From an uncultured Clostridia bacterium (GTDB taxonomy: Bacteria > Bacillota > Clostridia > Christensenellales > UBA1242): a stretch of DNA of 38,096 nucleotides. Position 1 is the first letter of the stretch. Every line of letters starts with the position of its first letter. A model generated the notes under the pieces. The model saw only the letters and a program-made list of their open reading frames with translations. It was not told the DNA's origin and did no database searches. A program made the translations under genes and the position numbers. Shown one piece after another: positions 25,308 to 32,446 of the stretch. The stretch is taken from contig CANQEP010000006.1 in the NCBI GenBank assembly GCA_947595235.1, positions 1 through 38,096 of the forward strand, in the 5' to 3' direction.

Positions 25308-25784
25308 ATGAGAGTTATTAAGTACAGCGAAAAATACGCAGAGGATGTTAAGGATTTGCTTGTTCAACTTCAAGAGTACATTGCCGAGATTGACGACTGG
25401 GAACTCAACATCATGACCCCCGAGTATCGCGAGGAATATTTTAAGCACACTTTGGAAAACTGCAAAAATGGTGCCATTTTGCTTGCACGCGATGGCGACA
25501 AGACTGTTGGCATGATTTGTGGAAGCATGGTCATTTATAACGATTTTGACCACACGTGCTACGCTTGTCCCCCACTTGGAGATATCCATGAACTTGTTAT
25601 TGACAAGACTTGTCGCCATAAAGGGGTTGGCAGTCTTCTTCTTTCAAAAATGGAAGAATATTTCAAAAAACAAGGTTGCGAATATTGTAACATTGGTGTT
25701 TTTGAGCCAAACACCGCCGCCAAAAACCTCTACTTCAAAAAGGGTTACATAACAAGAGTTCGTACCCTTGCAAAGAAGTTGTAA
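25308..25784 (+). CDS. GNAT-family N-acetyltransferase
   Basis: The product is 158 residues. The acetyl-CoA binding motif A is ELVIDKTCRHKGVGSLLLSKME, with the R/Q-x-x-G-x-G/A pattern as RHKGVG. It is followed by NIGVFEPNTAAKNLYFKKGY, the usual motif B region. The substrate cannot be assigned. AAGGAG precedes the ATG. It lies 16 nt behind the cardiolipin synthase gene and is the end of the operon before a strong terminator. Confidence 0.88.
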   Translation: MRVIKYSEKYAEDVKDLLVQLQEYIAEIDDWELNIMTPEYREEYFKHTLENCKNGAILLARDGDKTVGMICGSMVIYNDFDHTCYACPPLGDIHELVIDKTCRHKGVGSLLLSKMEEYFKKQGCEYCNIGVFEPNTAAKNLYFKKGYITRVRTLAKKL

Positions 25785-25795
25785 TCGTGCGCACA

Positions 25796-25828
25796 AAAGA
25801 AGCACCCGCAATGCGGGTGCTTCTTTAT
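25796..25828. terminator. Bidirectional terminator between convergent genes
   Basis: A perfect 14-bp stem AAAGAAGCACCCGC / GCGGGTGCTTCTTT with a 3-nt loop lies between the acetyltransferase gene and the minus-strand AAA gene, whose stop codon it touches. Confidence 0.88.
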
Positions 25829-27135
25829 GCTTTTGCAAGTAACTTTTCCACTTCGTCTTTTGAAAGAACTTTATTTTTTATAAGATTTTCATAAAGTATC
25901 TTTATTTTTGGTTGCATCGCTCTTATGATGTTTTTTGCAACTTCGAACTGCTCTTTTAAAATCTCTTCTGTTTTTTCTTCAATTTTTAAAACTCTTTGCT
26001 CAGACAAAATTGGCTGTGCTCTTCCCTTGGTGCAAAGAAGCATATAGTCAAAGCCGAACATCCCCTCGTCAAGAAGGTAACCCACGTAATTCACCGCCAT
26101 TCGCAAATCGTTTGACCCTCCCGTGCACCTTTCAGAGAGCATAATCTCTTCGGCAGCTATTCCTCCAAGCAAGACGGCAATTTTTTTGAGTGCCAAACTT
26201 ACCGTCTCAAATTGAGATTGCTCCTCTTCTTCGTCGTCATCATCTTCCACGTTGGCAAAAAGACTAATAATGCTCGTGTTCCCTAGTCTTGATGACTCGT
26301 ACTCAATAGAAATGTCGTCATAGGTTTTCAAAAGTTCTCTGCAAACAACAAGGTGTCCGATGTCGTGATAGGCAACATAACTGCTGTCCCCCTCATTTTT
26401 TCGAACAATGTCTTGCTCTTCGATTTTTTGAATGTTCAAAATGAACATCTCATTTGTGGGCTTTGTGCCCCTATAAAAGCATTCGAGCGCCGTTTCGTTC
26501 ACGAGCGTCTTGATGTCTGCGCCGTTGAGCCCTTGCATTTTTTCGACCACGAACTTCTTGTTGACGCCGCTCATGTCCATCTCTACCCTTGAAAGGTAGT
26601 AATTGAAAATATCCATGCGTGAGGAAAAATTAGGATATTCCAAACATATGTGCTTGTCCATTCGCCCCGACCTCAGTAGCGCGCTGTCAAGTTCGTCGCG
26701 GTCTGAACTTGCGCCAATAACAAAAATTCCGTTTCCACGGTCAATGCCGTCGATAAGTTTCAAAAGTACCGACAAGTTACGGCGCGTTTCGTCACTTGAA
26801 TAGTCATCTTCGCCAACAAACGTGTTAAGTTCGTCAATAAAGATGACCGACGGAGCAACTTTTTGCGCCCTCTTAAAGATTTTTTTGAGTTTTCTAACCC
26901 CCGAAACCCCTTTTAAGAGCGAACCGTCAACATGAAAAAATGGTGCGCCAATCTCGTTTGCCAGCACTTTTGCAAAGAGTGTTTTTCCAACTCCTGGGGA
27001 GCCCGAAAGTATGAGCCCCTTTGAGATGTATGCCCCTTTTTCGCTATACTTCTCATAATTTTTGAACATGTCTATGATTGCCAAAAGTTCTTGCTTTTCT
27101 TCTTCATAACCTGCTATATCGTTTAATGTTTCCAT
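25825..27135 (-). CDS. Soluble FtsH-like AAA protein with altered HDxxH motif
   Basis: The product is 436 residues. It has the AAA core of FtsH: Walker A GSPGVGKT (45-52), Walker B VIFIDE, and a second region of homology ALLRSGRMDK, where Lys replaces the usual second arginine. The M41 peptidase domain follows but is shortened. The zinc site reads HDIGH (257-261) instead of HExxH, so the catalytic Glu is Asp258. The third ligand Asp343 (GGSNDL) is kept. The N-terminal membrane helices and periplasmic domain of FtsH are missing. It may be an unfoldase or a weakened protease acting in the cytoplasm. AGGAGG precedes the ATG, and a leader peptide plus terminator lie just upstream. Confidence 0.82.
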   Translation of the reverse strand: METLNDIAGYEEEKQELLAIIDMFKNYEKYSEKGAYISKGLILSGSPGVGKTLFAKVLANEIGAPFFHVDGSLLKGVSGVRKLKKIFKRAQKVAPSVIFIDELNTFVGEDDYSSDETRRNLSVLLKLIDGIDRGNGIFVIGASSDRDELDSALLRSGRMDKHICLEYPNFSSRMDIFNYYLSRVEMDMSGVNKKFVVEKMQGLNGADIKTLVNETALECFYRGTKPTNEMFILNIQKIEEQDIVRKNEGDSSYVAYHDIGHLVVCRELLKTYDDISIEYESSRLGNTSIISLFANVEDDDDEEEEQSQFETVSLALKKIAVLLGGIAAEEIMLSERCTGGSNDLRMAVNYVGYLLDEGMFGFDYMLLCTKGRAQPILSEQRVLKIEEKTEEILKEQFEVAKNIIRAMQPKIKILYENLIKNKVLSKDEVEKLLAKA

Positions 27136-27151
27136 AAAAATTACCTCCTAA

Positions 27152-27187
27152 AAAGAAAAAGCCATTTGGTTAAAATGGCTTTTTCAC
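27152..27187 (-). terminator. Attenuator-type terminator before the AAA gene
   Basis: On the minus strand, AAAAAGCCATTT pairs with AAATGGCTTTTT around a 5-nt loop and is followed by C and four T. It ends just before the Shine-Dalgarno of the AAA gene and after a 23-codon leader frame, so it would cut off the gene unless disrupted. Confidence 0.7.
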
Positions 27188-27206
27188 TATTCTTTTTTTG
27201 TTCGAG

Positions 27207-27278
27207 TTATAAAATTTGCACGCGAGAAAGACAAGACCATTTAACACTAGGGCTATTAAACAGCAATGTCTTTACCAT
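27207..27278 (-). CDS. 23-residue leader peptide
   Basis: This short frame encodes MVKTLLFNSPSVKWSCLSRV plus QIL. It begins at ATG 27278 after a very strong GAGGAGG and ends at TAA 27207, about 20 nt before the terminator hairpin. A promoter lies just upstream. The codons for Val-Lys-Trp overlap GTTAAATGG, which can pair with the first arm of the terminator. No homology is claimed; the context suggests a regulatory leader. Confidence 0.55.
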   Translation of the reverse strand: MVKTLLFNSPSVKWSCLSRVQIL

Positions 27279-27309
27279 AACAAACCTCCTCACGAAACTC
27301 GCAACTCAT

Positions 27310-27337
27310 ATTCTAGTCATAATTTTTGTTATGTCAA
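27310..27337 (-). promoter_or_regulatory. Promoter of the leader peptide-AAA gene unit
   Basis: A perfect TTGACA (27337-27332), 16 nt and TAGAAT (27315-27310) on the minus strand put the transcript start near 27303, before the leader peptide. Confidence 0.7.
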
Positions 27338-27341
27338 GAAT

Positions 27342-28319
27342 TTATCTCTTATTTTGCAAAACAAATTCGTTTTGAGAAATGAGATTATAATTTATAAGGT
27401 TCTTTGAGTCCAAGTTCTCTTGGTGCATATCAACGCCAACAATTTGGCTGTTAAGATAGGTCGTGTAGTAGTAAATTCCCTTGGTGGTGTTACAACAAGA
27501 AGAATATATGGTGTACTCGTAGCCCTTTTCAACCTTGCAACATCCCTTTTGCTGGCTGACGCTACCAAGAATGTGAAAAAACTGACAAACGCTTTCAAGT
27601 TCACTCTCCCCACACTTTGAGTTTTGCAAGGTAAATACCGCCTTAACAAATCTTGACGCCGACGACAAATCTCCGGGAAGTCCAAGTCCCCCCATCCCAC
27701 GGCTGTACTTTTCAAGGCCAATCGCTGGCGCAATGTTGTTCGTTGGGTCGCTTGGCGACAAACTCATGTAGTTGCAAAGGTTGGTGAGGTGAAAGTCAAA
27801 GGTTGGGTTGTTCGTCATGACCCCGACGGGATTGTCATAGACTTTCAACCCCTCTTTGACCGACTCAACAACAATGCTCTCTTTCGCGTCGCTAATCATG
27901 AAGTGTAGTGGCGACGCGGTCAACACATTTGAAAAATTTTCATCACAGATGTTTAGATTTGCAAGTTTCTTTCTTGCCTCGGCAACGCTCTTGCACGTGC
28001 AAAGAATGTATGGAATGAACTCAAACGACGCAACGTTGTCTTTTTTTGCGTCTGCCTTGAAGTAGTGCGCGCTCTTCGGAAAGTTGAGCCCCGCAACGCT
28101 GAGCCCCTTTTCGTTTGTGGCGTCATAATAGAGCGGATAGTTGTCTTGCACAAACGCCATGCCAATCATTGCATAGTGACGACTCACCCTTCCCAACTTC
28201 CTAAATACGAACTCATACTCGCGCGGAGTGATTGTTATTGTTTCGTTATACGAAAACTCATAGTCAAGGTTTCTTCCAAAATAATGGTCCTTGGTCTTAA
28301 ACGATATTGAAGTGCACAT
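27342..28319 (-). CDS. Choloylglycine hydrolase family enzyme (bile salt hydrolase / penicillin V acylase)
   Basis: The product is 325 residues when started at ATG 28319, which places the nucleophile at Cys2 (MCTSISF), as this Ntn-hydrolase family requires after removal of Met1. Arg16 and Asp19 in GRNLDYE match the conserved residues near the active site. The MTNNPTFDFHLTNL segment and YSRGMGGLGLPGDLSSASRFVKA carry the conserved Asn and Arg. The upstream in-frame ATG at 28349 would bury the cysteine and is rejected. A G-rich Shine-Dalgarno lies before the chosen start. Bile-salt deconjugation would fit a gut host, but penicillin V or acyl-homoserine lactone cleavage cannot be excluded. Confidence 0.88.
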   Translation of the reverse strand: MCTSISFKTKDHYFGRNLDYEFSYNETITITPREYEFVFRKLGRVSRHYAMIGMAFVQDNYPLYYDATNEKGLSVAGLNFPKSAHYFKADAKKDNVASFEFIPYILCTCKSVAEARKKLANLNICDENFSNVLTASPLHFMISDAKESIVVESVKEGLKVYDNPVGVMTNNPTFDFHLTNLCNYMSLSPSDPTNNIAPAIGLEKYSRGMGGLGLPGDLSSASRFVKAVFTLQNSKCGESELESVCQFFHILGSVSQQKGCCKVEKGYEYTIYSSCCNTTKGIYYYTTYLNSQIVGVDMHQENLDSKNLINYNLISQNEFVLQNKR

Positions 28320-28379
28320 AATTCCCCCCTTTTTCTCTATTATAACCAACCCCGTGAAAATTTCAAAACATATAAAGCA

Positions 28380-28412
28380 AAAGTCCCAGAGTTTTATCTC
28401 TGGGGCTTTCCT
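28380..28412 (-). terminator. Terminator behind the LysR gene
   Basis: AAAGTCCCAGAG pairs with CTCTGGGGCTTT with one G-T pair and a 6-nt loop. It lies directly after a TAA (28412-28414) that closes an in-frame extension of the LysR frame. Confidence 0.7.
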
Positions 28413-28498
28413 TAATCCTCGTCGCCCGGCTGACTGCCGTCATTGTCTTTCATCGTTGCAATAAATGTTCCATTCTCGAACCTCACGTCATGGGGTTG
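28412..28498 (-). other. In-frame extension after the LysR stop codon
   Basis: After the TGA of the LysR gene the same frame stays open for 28 codons and ends in TAA right at the terminator. The encoded text includes HDVRFENGTFIATMKDNDG and an acidic end. It reads like a real C-terminus, either a gene remnant or a read-through tail. No Shine-Dalgarno supports separate translation. Confidence 0.35.
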
Positions 28499-29341
28499 TC
28501 AATTTAAACTTGAAATTTTATCGATAAAGTCGTCGATAAGTTCGCTCTTTTGCTGATAGATAATTACTATGCTCTTTCTTACACTCTCGCCCCTAATGTC
28601 AAGTTTTTTGAGCCCACTTGGAACATAGATGTCGGGGCAAAAGCCAATGCCAAGCCCAAGACGGGTTGCCTCAATGATGATGTCGTCGTGGCTCAGTTCA
28701 AGAACGTTTTTGAACTTAAACGGCAAGCCATAGTACTTTTTGTTGAACTCCACCCTTCCCTTTGTTCCGCTGTTTTTCAAAATTAAAGTGTTGTTATAGA
28801 CATTTTTTTCGTCAACATTCAGTTTTTCGGGGTTATAGTAAAAACCATATTCCAGCGATAGCAACTTCTTTTTGTAGAGCCCCGAGTCCAGAGGGAGATT
28901 GTAGTCATTTATTATGGCAAAATCAAACTTCCCGCTTTCCACCGCGCGAATTTTTTCTTTGTCACTCAAAAGGCTTTCAAGATAAAAGTGCTTGTCTTCA
29001 TACGACGACTTGATTATTGGCAAAATGAGATTTTGACAAATTGTACTGCTCGCGCCAATGGTTATAACGTCCTGCTTTGTTTTGTTTAAAATGTCTTCAT
29101 AAACTCCGTCAAGTTCGCCAATGCTGGGCTCAACTTTTTCAAAAAGCATCTTGCCAAAACTTGTCAAAATGACCCCTTGCCTTGACCTTACAAAGAGTTC
29201 TTTTTCATAAATTTTCTCTATTTTTTGCACGGCTTGACTTATTGCGCTTTGAGTGACATTGAGTTCTTCTGCCGCCTTTGAAAAACTCCCATTTGTTGCC
29301 ACCGACACAAAAACTCTGTATAAATCCAAATCTATTACCAT
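28499..29341 (-). CDS. LysR-family transcriptional regulator
   Basis: The product is 280 residues when begun at ATG 29341 (preceded by TAGGTG), which gives the normal N-terminus MVIDLDLYRVFVSVATNGSF. The helix-turn-helix is SKAAEELNVTQSAISQAVQKIE at about 20-41, followed by a substrate-binding domain. A longer reading from 29533 adds 64 residues, including an artificial hydrophobic stretch, and is rejected. It is divergent from the transglutaminase-like gene and upstream of the choloylglycine hydrolase on the same strand; either could be a target. Confidence 0.9.
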   Translation of the reverse strand: MVIDLDLYRVFVSVATNGSFSKAAEELNVTQSAISQAVQKIEKIYEKELFVRSRQGVILTSFGKMLFEKVEPSIGELDGVYEDILNKTKQDVITIGASSTICQNLILPIIKSSYEDKHFYLESLLSDKEKIRAVESGKFDFAIINDYNLPLDSGLYKKKLLSLEYGFYYNPEKLNVDEKNVYNNTLILKNSGTKGRVEFNKKYYGLPFKFKNVLELSHDDIIIEATRLGLGIGFCPDIYVPSGLKKLDIRGESVRKSIVIIYQQKSELIDDFIDKISSLN

Positions 29342-29426
29342 AATTTCACCTAATACTATTATAAACAAAACGTCATACATCGCAAAGCAAAAAACGCAAA
29401 ATGGTAATATATAAAAAAATAACATC

Positions 29427-29455
29427 TTGCAAATGCGCAAACGCCGTGATATAAT
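29427..29455 (+). promoter_or_regulatory. Leaderless promoter of the 29463 gene
   Basis: TTGCAA (29427-29432), 17 nt and a perfect TATAAT (29450-29455) are followed by seven bases and ATG 29463. No Shine-Dalgarno is present. Confidence 0.75.
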
Positions 29456-29462
29456 TTTTGCA

Positions 29463-30950
29463 ATGGAACTATTCGACGAAATATCTGTTGTTGTGAGGGC
29501 GGGCACCTCCACTGAGGAAATTCTTTCGCTCATTGAAAAAGAGCGGGCTTTTTCTCGCGAGGAAAGTGAAAAGTGGATAAAACAAATTGAGACATCCCCC
29601 GACTATGTGCCCTCAGACGAAGAGTTCATCCTGGGCTACCGCAAGGCAGAGGACGACAAAGAAGAAAAAATCAACGTTGTCTTTGATGCGTCAAGCGGAA
29701 TTTCCAAAGAGCAAAGCGACTATATTATAAAGGCCTTGCAAGACCTCAAAAAACTTGGCATGAGTGTTCGCCCGTCGGTCATGCTTCTTAGTGAAGAAAA
29801 AATCATTAAACGTATCCCCGGACTACTTTCAAAAGAAGAGTTTGAAACCTTGGAAAAACTTGCAAGCGAGATTAAAAATAATGACCTTTCAACAAGTGGT
29901 GAACTTGGCATAAGAGAACTTGCCTCGGACTTTGACGCCACACTTGAAGATATGCTAAAAGCCAACGCGCTTGTTAAGAAAATGGCAAAAAAGATAAAGG
30001 ACGCCCACCTCTCGCCATTTGAGGCGGTTTTGTTTGCCCACGACTTTTGCTCTTCGTTTTTCTATAACAACTCAAACTACTATGTCAGCGCGCGAGAAAT
30101 TGAGGGGGTTGTTAAGTCGGGCAACATTATTTGCGTTGGATACGCCAGCCTTTTCAAAGCCATTTTGGACGAGGCGAACCTTGACGGGCTTGAGGTTGGC
30201 ATCACCGCCCTTGAAGACAAGAAGGTGACCAGCAAGAACGGGCACTCAAACAATATCGTCAAAATCCGCGACCCAAAGTATGGCATTGACGGGACATATA
30301 TCGACGACTCATGCTATGACTCGGCGACTTACTACAGCCCAAAGACCATGTGCTGTTGTCTTTATCCCGCCTCCGACATAGACAAAACAACGCGCATCCC
30401 CGTTTATTACTCCTCGCGAGCAAAGGGTGACCTTTACTCGGCGGGCAAAGTCGACAATTCTGTCAAGCGCGTCAAGGCTCTAAGAGATGAACACAACGCC
30501 TTTATAAAGGCCAATCAGTCCGAGCCAATCGGCATTAACGCATACTTTGAAGGGCTCTTTAACATGGCAATAAAGACGGGCAAGTCTCCCGCAGAGGCGA
30601 GCGAATATGCAAAGACTTTGGTTGACGACTCAATTGTTCAAGCAAGAACCTTCTTCTCTCCTACTGCCGAAAATTGCTTTTCAAAAATGAACAGAGGACT
30701 TGGCATAAAACCTAGTGCCGCCAGCCTTGACCCCGTTGAGACCGCAAGAACAAAGTTTGCAAGATACAACCGCGCCCATAAAAGCCAACAAAAAATGGAC
30801 CTTGCAGAAGAATTAAAGCACATGGCAACATACTCAACCCTTGCGCAAAAATTGAGCGACGAACTTCAACGCGCCTCAAAAGAGACAGCAAAATATCCAA
30901 GAAAAAATCTTGAACTCATAGACAGCATAATAGACGAAAAAGAGGAGTAA
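29463..30950 (+). CDS. Transglutaminase-like cysteine protein
   Basis: The product is 495 residues. The core shows the transglutaminase triad: Cys224 in IICVGYASL, His261 in GHSNNIVKI and Asp281 or Asp282 in TYIDDSCYD. The first 190 residues are helical and acidic and the C-terminal 150 residues are Lys- and Ala-rich; neither is familiar. No signal peptide or membrane helix is visible, so it should act in the cytoplasm, unlike the secreted or membrane members common in bacteria. Protease, peptidoglycan-related or cross-linking activity are all possible for this superfamily. ATG 29463 is chosen because the longer frame begins inside the promoter. Confidence 0.75.
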   Translation: MELFDEISVVVRAGTSTEEILSLIEKERAFSREESEKWIKQIETSPDYVPSDEEFILGYRKAEDDKEEKINVVFDASSGISKEQSDYIIKALQDLKKLGMSVRPSVMLLSEEKIIKRIPGLLSKEEFETLEKLASEIKNNDLSTSGELGIRELASDFDATLEDMLKANALVKKMAKKIKDAHLSPFEAVLFAHDFCSSFFYNNSNYYVSAREIEGVVKSGNIICVGYASLFKAILDEANLDGLEVGITALEDKKVTSKNGHSNNIVKIRDPKYGIDGTYIDDSCYDSATYYSPKTMCCCLYPASDIDKTTRIPVYYSSRAKGDLYSAGKVDNSVKRVKALRDEHNAFIKANQSEPIGINAYFEGLFNMAIKTGKSPAEASEYAKTLVDDSIVQARTFFSPTAENCFSKMNRGLGIKPSAASLDPVETARTKFARYNRAHKSQQKMDLAEELKHMATYSTLAQKLSDELQRASKETAKYPRKNLELIDSIIDEKEE

Positions 30951-30984
30951 TGTTTGCCACTTGGTTAACACTACTCCTCTTTTT
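30943..30984 (+). terminator. Terminator of the transglutaminase-like gene
   Basis: GAGGAGTAATGTT, which contains the stop codon, pairs with AACACTACTCCTC with one mismatch. Six T follow. Confidence 0.75.
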
Positions 30985-31010
30985 TACACAAAATAAATAA
31001 CAATATCACA

Positions 31011-31076
31011 AAAAAACGCAAAATTGGTCATTTTTGACTGAAATTTCATGAAATTTTGACCATTTTTGCGTTTTTT
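31011..31076. terminator. Long symmetrical hairpin between convergent genes
   Basis: AAAAAACGCAAAATTGGTCA pairs with TGACCATTTTTGCGTTTTTT over 20 bp with one mismatch. The loop contains its own palindrome AAATTTCATGAAATTT. It reaches the stop codon of the aldehyde dehydrogenase gene and can end transcription from either side. Confidence 0.7.
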
Positions 31077-31078
31077 GT

Positions 31079-32446
31079 CTAAATAAACTTCTTTATTATT
31101 GCTGCTTTTTTCTTACCGATTGGACGATATCTTAGTGGAACGTCGATTGCAAGCGACTTCTTTATCATGCTCTTGTAGTGCGAGAAAGTGTCGAACCCGC
31201 GCTTGCCGTGGTATGCTCCCATGCCACTCTCACCAACGCCGCCAAACGCCATGCGAGGTGAAGTTATGTGCATGATTGTGTCATTTATGCACCCCCCACC
31301 AAATTGTATGTTTTCAGTGAAGAAACTAATGACTTTCTTGTCTTTTGAAAAGACATAGAGTGCGAGCGGAGTGTCGTTTCTTCTTATTATGTCTATTGCC
31401 TCGTTTTCGTCTTTGTATGGAACAATTGGAAGAATTGGCGCAAAAATTTCTGTCTTCATAATGTCACTGTCAAGGCTAGGATTATAGACAACTGTTGGCT
31501 CAATTTTGAGAGTTCGCTCACTCTTCTTACCGCCATAAAGTATCTTTTGCCCCTCAAGAAGTTTGACCGCCTTGTCAAAGTGCTTTTTTGAAATGAGTTT
31601 GCCATACTCCTCGTCGCCAAGGGGCTCCGTTCCATATTGCAATTTTATCTCTTTCACAATGGCGGTTGCAAGTTTCTTCTTTACATCCTCATGCACAAGC
31701 ACATAGTCGGGCGCGATGCAAGTTTGACCGCAGTTTAGAAACTTTCCAAAAACAATCCTTCGCGCAGAGAGTTCAATTGGTGCGCTCTTGTCCACAATGC
31801 AAGGACTCTTGCCACCGAGTTCAAGCGTGACAGTGGTCATGTTAGGCTCTGCCCTTCTCAAAACCTCATGTCCAACCGCCTTGCTGCCCGTGAAGAATAT
31901 GTGGTTAAATTTGAGGCTCAACAAATCTTGGTTCGCCTCTCTTCCGCCAGTCACGACGGCAACGTACTTTTCGTCAAAGGTCTCGCTCAATAGTTTTCTT
32001 ATAACCTCGCTGACATTCGGGCTGTATGCCGACGGCTTAACGATTGCAGTGTTGCCCGCGCCAAGGCAGTCCACCAGCGGCTCAAGGGTGAGCATGAATG
32101 GATAGTTCCATGGCGACATTATAAGAACGTTACCTTTTGGGCAAGGCATCATGAAAGACTTTGACGGAAAGTTGGCAAGCGAGGTCGTTACCCTAACTGG
32201 CTTTGCCCACTTTTTGAGGTGCTTTACGGTGTAGTCAATTTCGTTAATGGTCAGCCCCACCTCGCACATATAACTTTCAATTTCGCTTTTTCCAAGGTCA
32301 CTTTTTAATGCGTCGTATATCTCTTTTTCGTGCGACTTTATAGCCATTTTGAGTTTTTTAAGTTGCTGGATTCTAAACTTAACATTTCGGGTCTCGCCCG
32401 TCAAAAAATACGCTTTTTGCTTTTGTAAAACATCCTCAGTACTCAT
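31079..32446 (-). CDS. Class 3-like aldehyde dehydrogenase
   Basis: The product is 455 residues, the shorter length of class 3 enzymes. Conserved residues are the Asn in SPWNYPF, the Glu in LELGGKSP and the catalytic Cys243 in NCGQTC. It oxidises aldehydes with NAD(P). The ATG overlaps the TGA of the alcohol dehydrogenase gene, and GGAG lies upstream. Together the two enzymes interconvert alcohols, aldehydes and acids. The C-terminus is hydrophobic and basic (ALDVPLRYRPIGKKKAAIIKKFI), as in membrane-associated fatty aldehyde dehydrogenases. Confidence 0.92.
   Translation of the reverse strand: MSTEDVLQKQKAYFLTGETRNVKFRIQQLKKLKMAIKSHEKEIYDALKSDLGKSEIESYMCEVGLTINEIDYTVKHLKKWAKPVRVTTSLANFPSKSFMMPCPKGNVLIMSPWNYPFMLTLEPLVDCLGAGNTAIVKPSAYSPNVSEVIRKLLSETFDEKYVAVVTGGREANQDLLSLKFNHIFFTGSKAVGHEVLRRAEPNMTTVTLELGGKSPCIVDKSAPIELSARRIVFGKFLNCGQTCIAPDYVLVHEDVKKKLATAIVKEIKLQYGTEPLGDEEYGKLISKKHFDKAVKLLEGQKILYGGKKSERTLKIEPTVVYNPSLDSDIMKTEIFAPILPIVPYKDENEAIDIIRRNDTPLALYVFSKDKKVISFFTENIQFGGGCINDTIMHITSPRMAFGGVGESGMGAYHGKRGFDTFSHYKSMIKKSLAIDVPLRYRPIGKKKAAIIKKFI

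Noticed and set aside
28499..28501. TGA read as tryptophan (alternative genetic code)
   Set aside because: TGA serves as the stop in several tight gene overlaps (8005-9222, 22935-23744, 32443-33615), and tryptophan uses TGG throughout.
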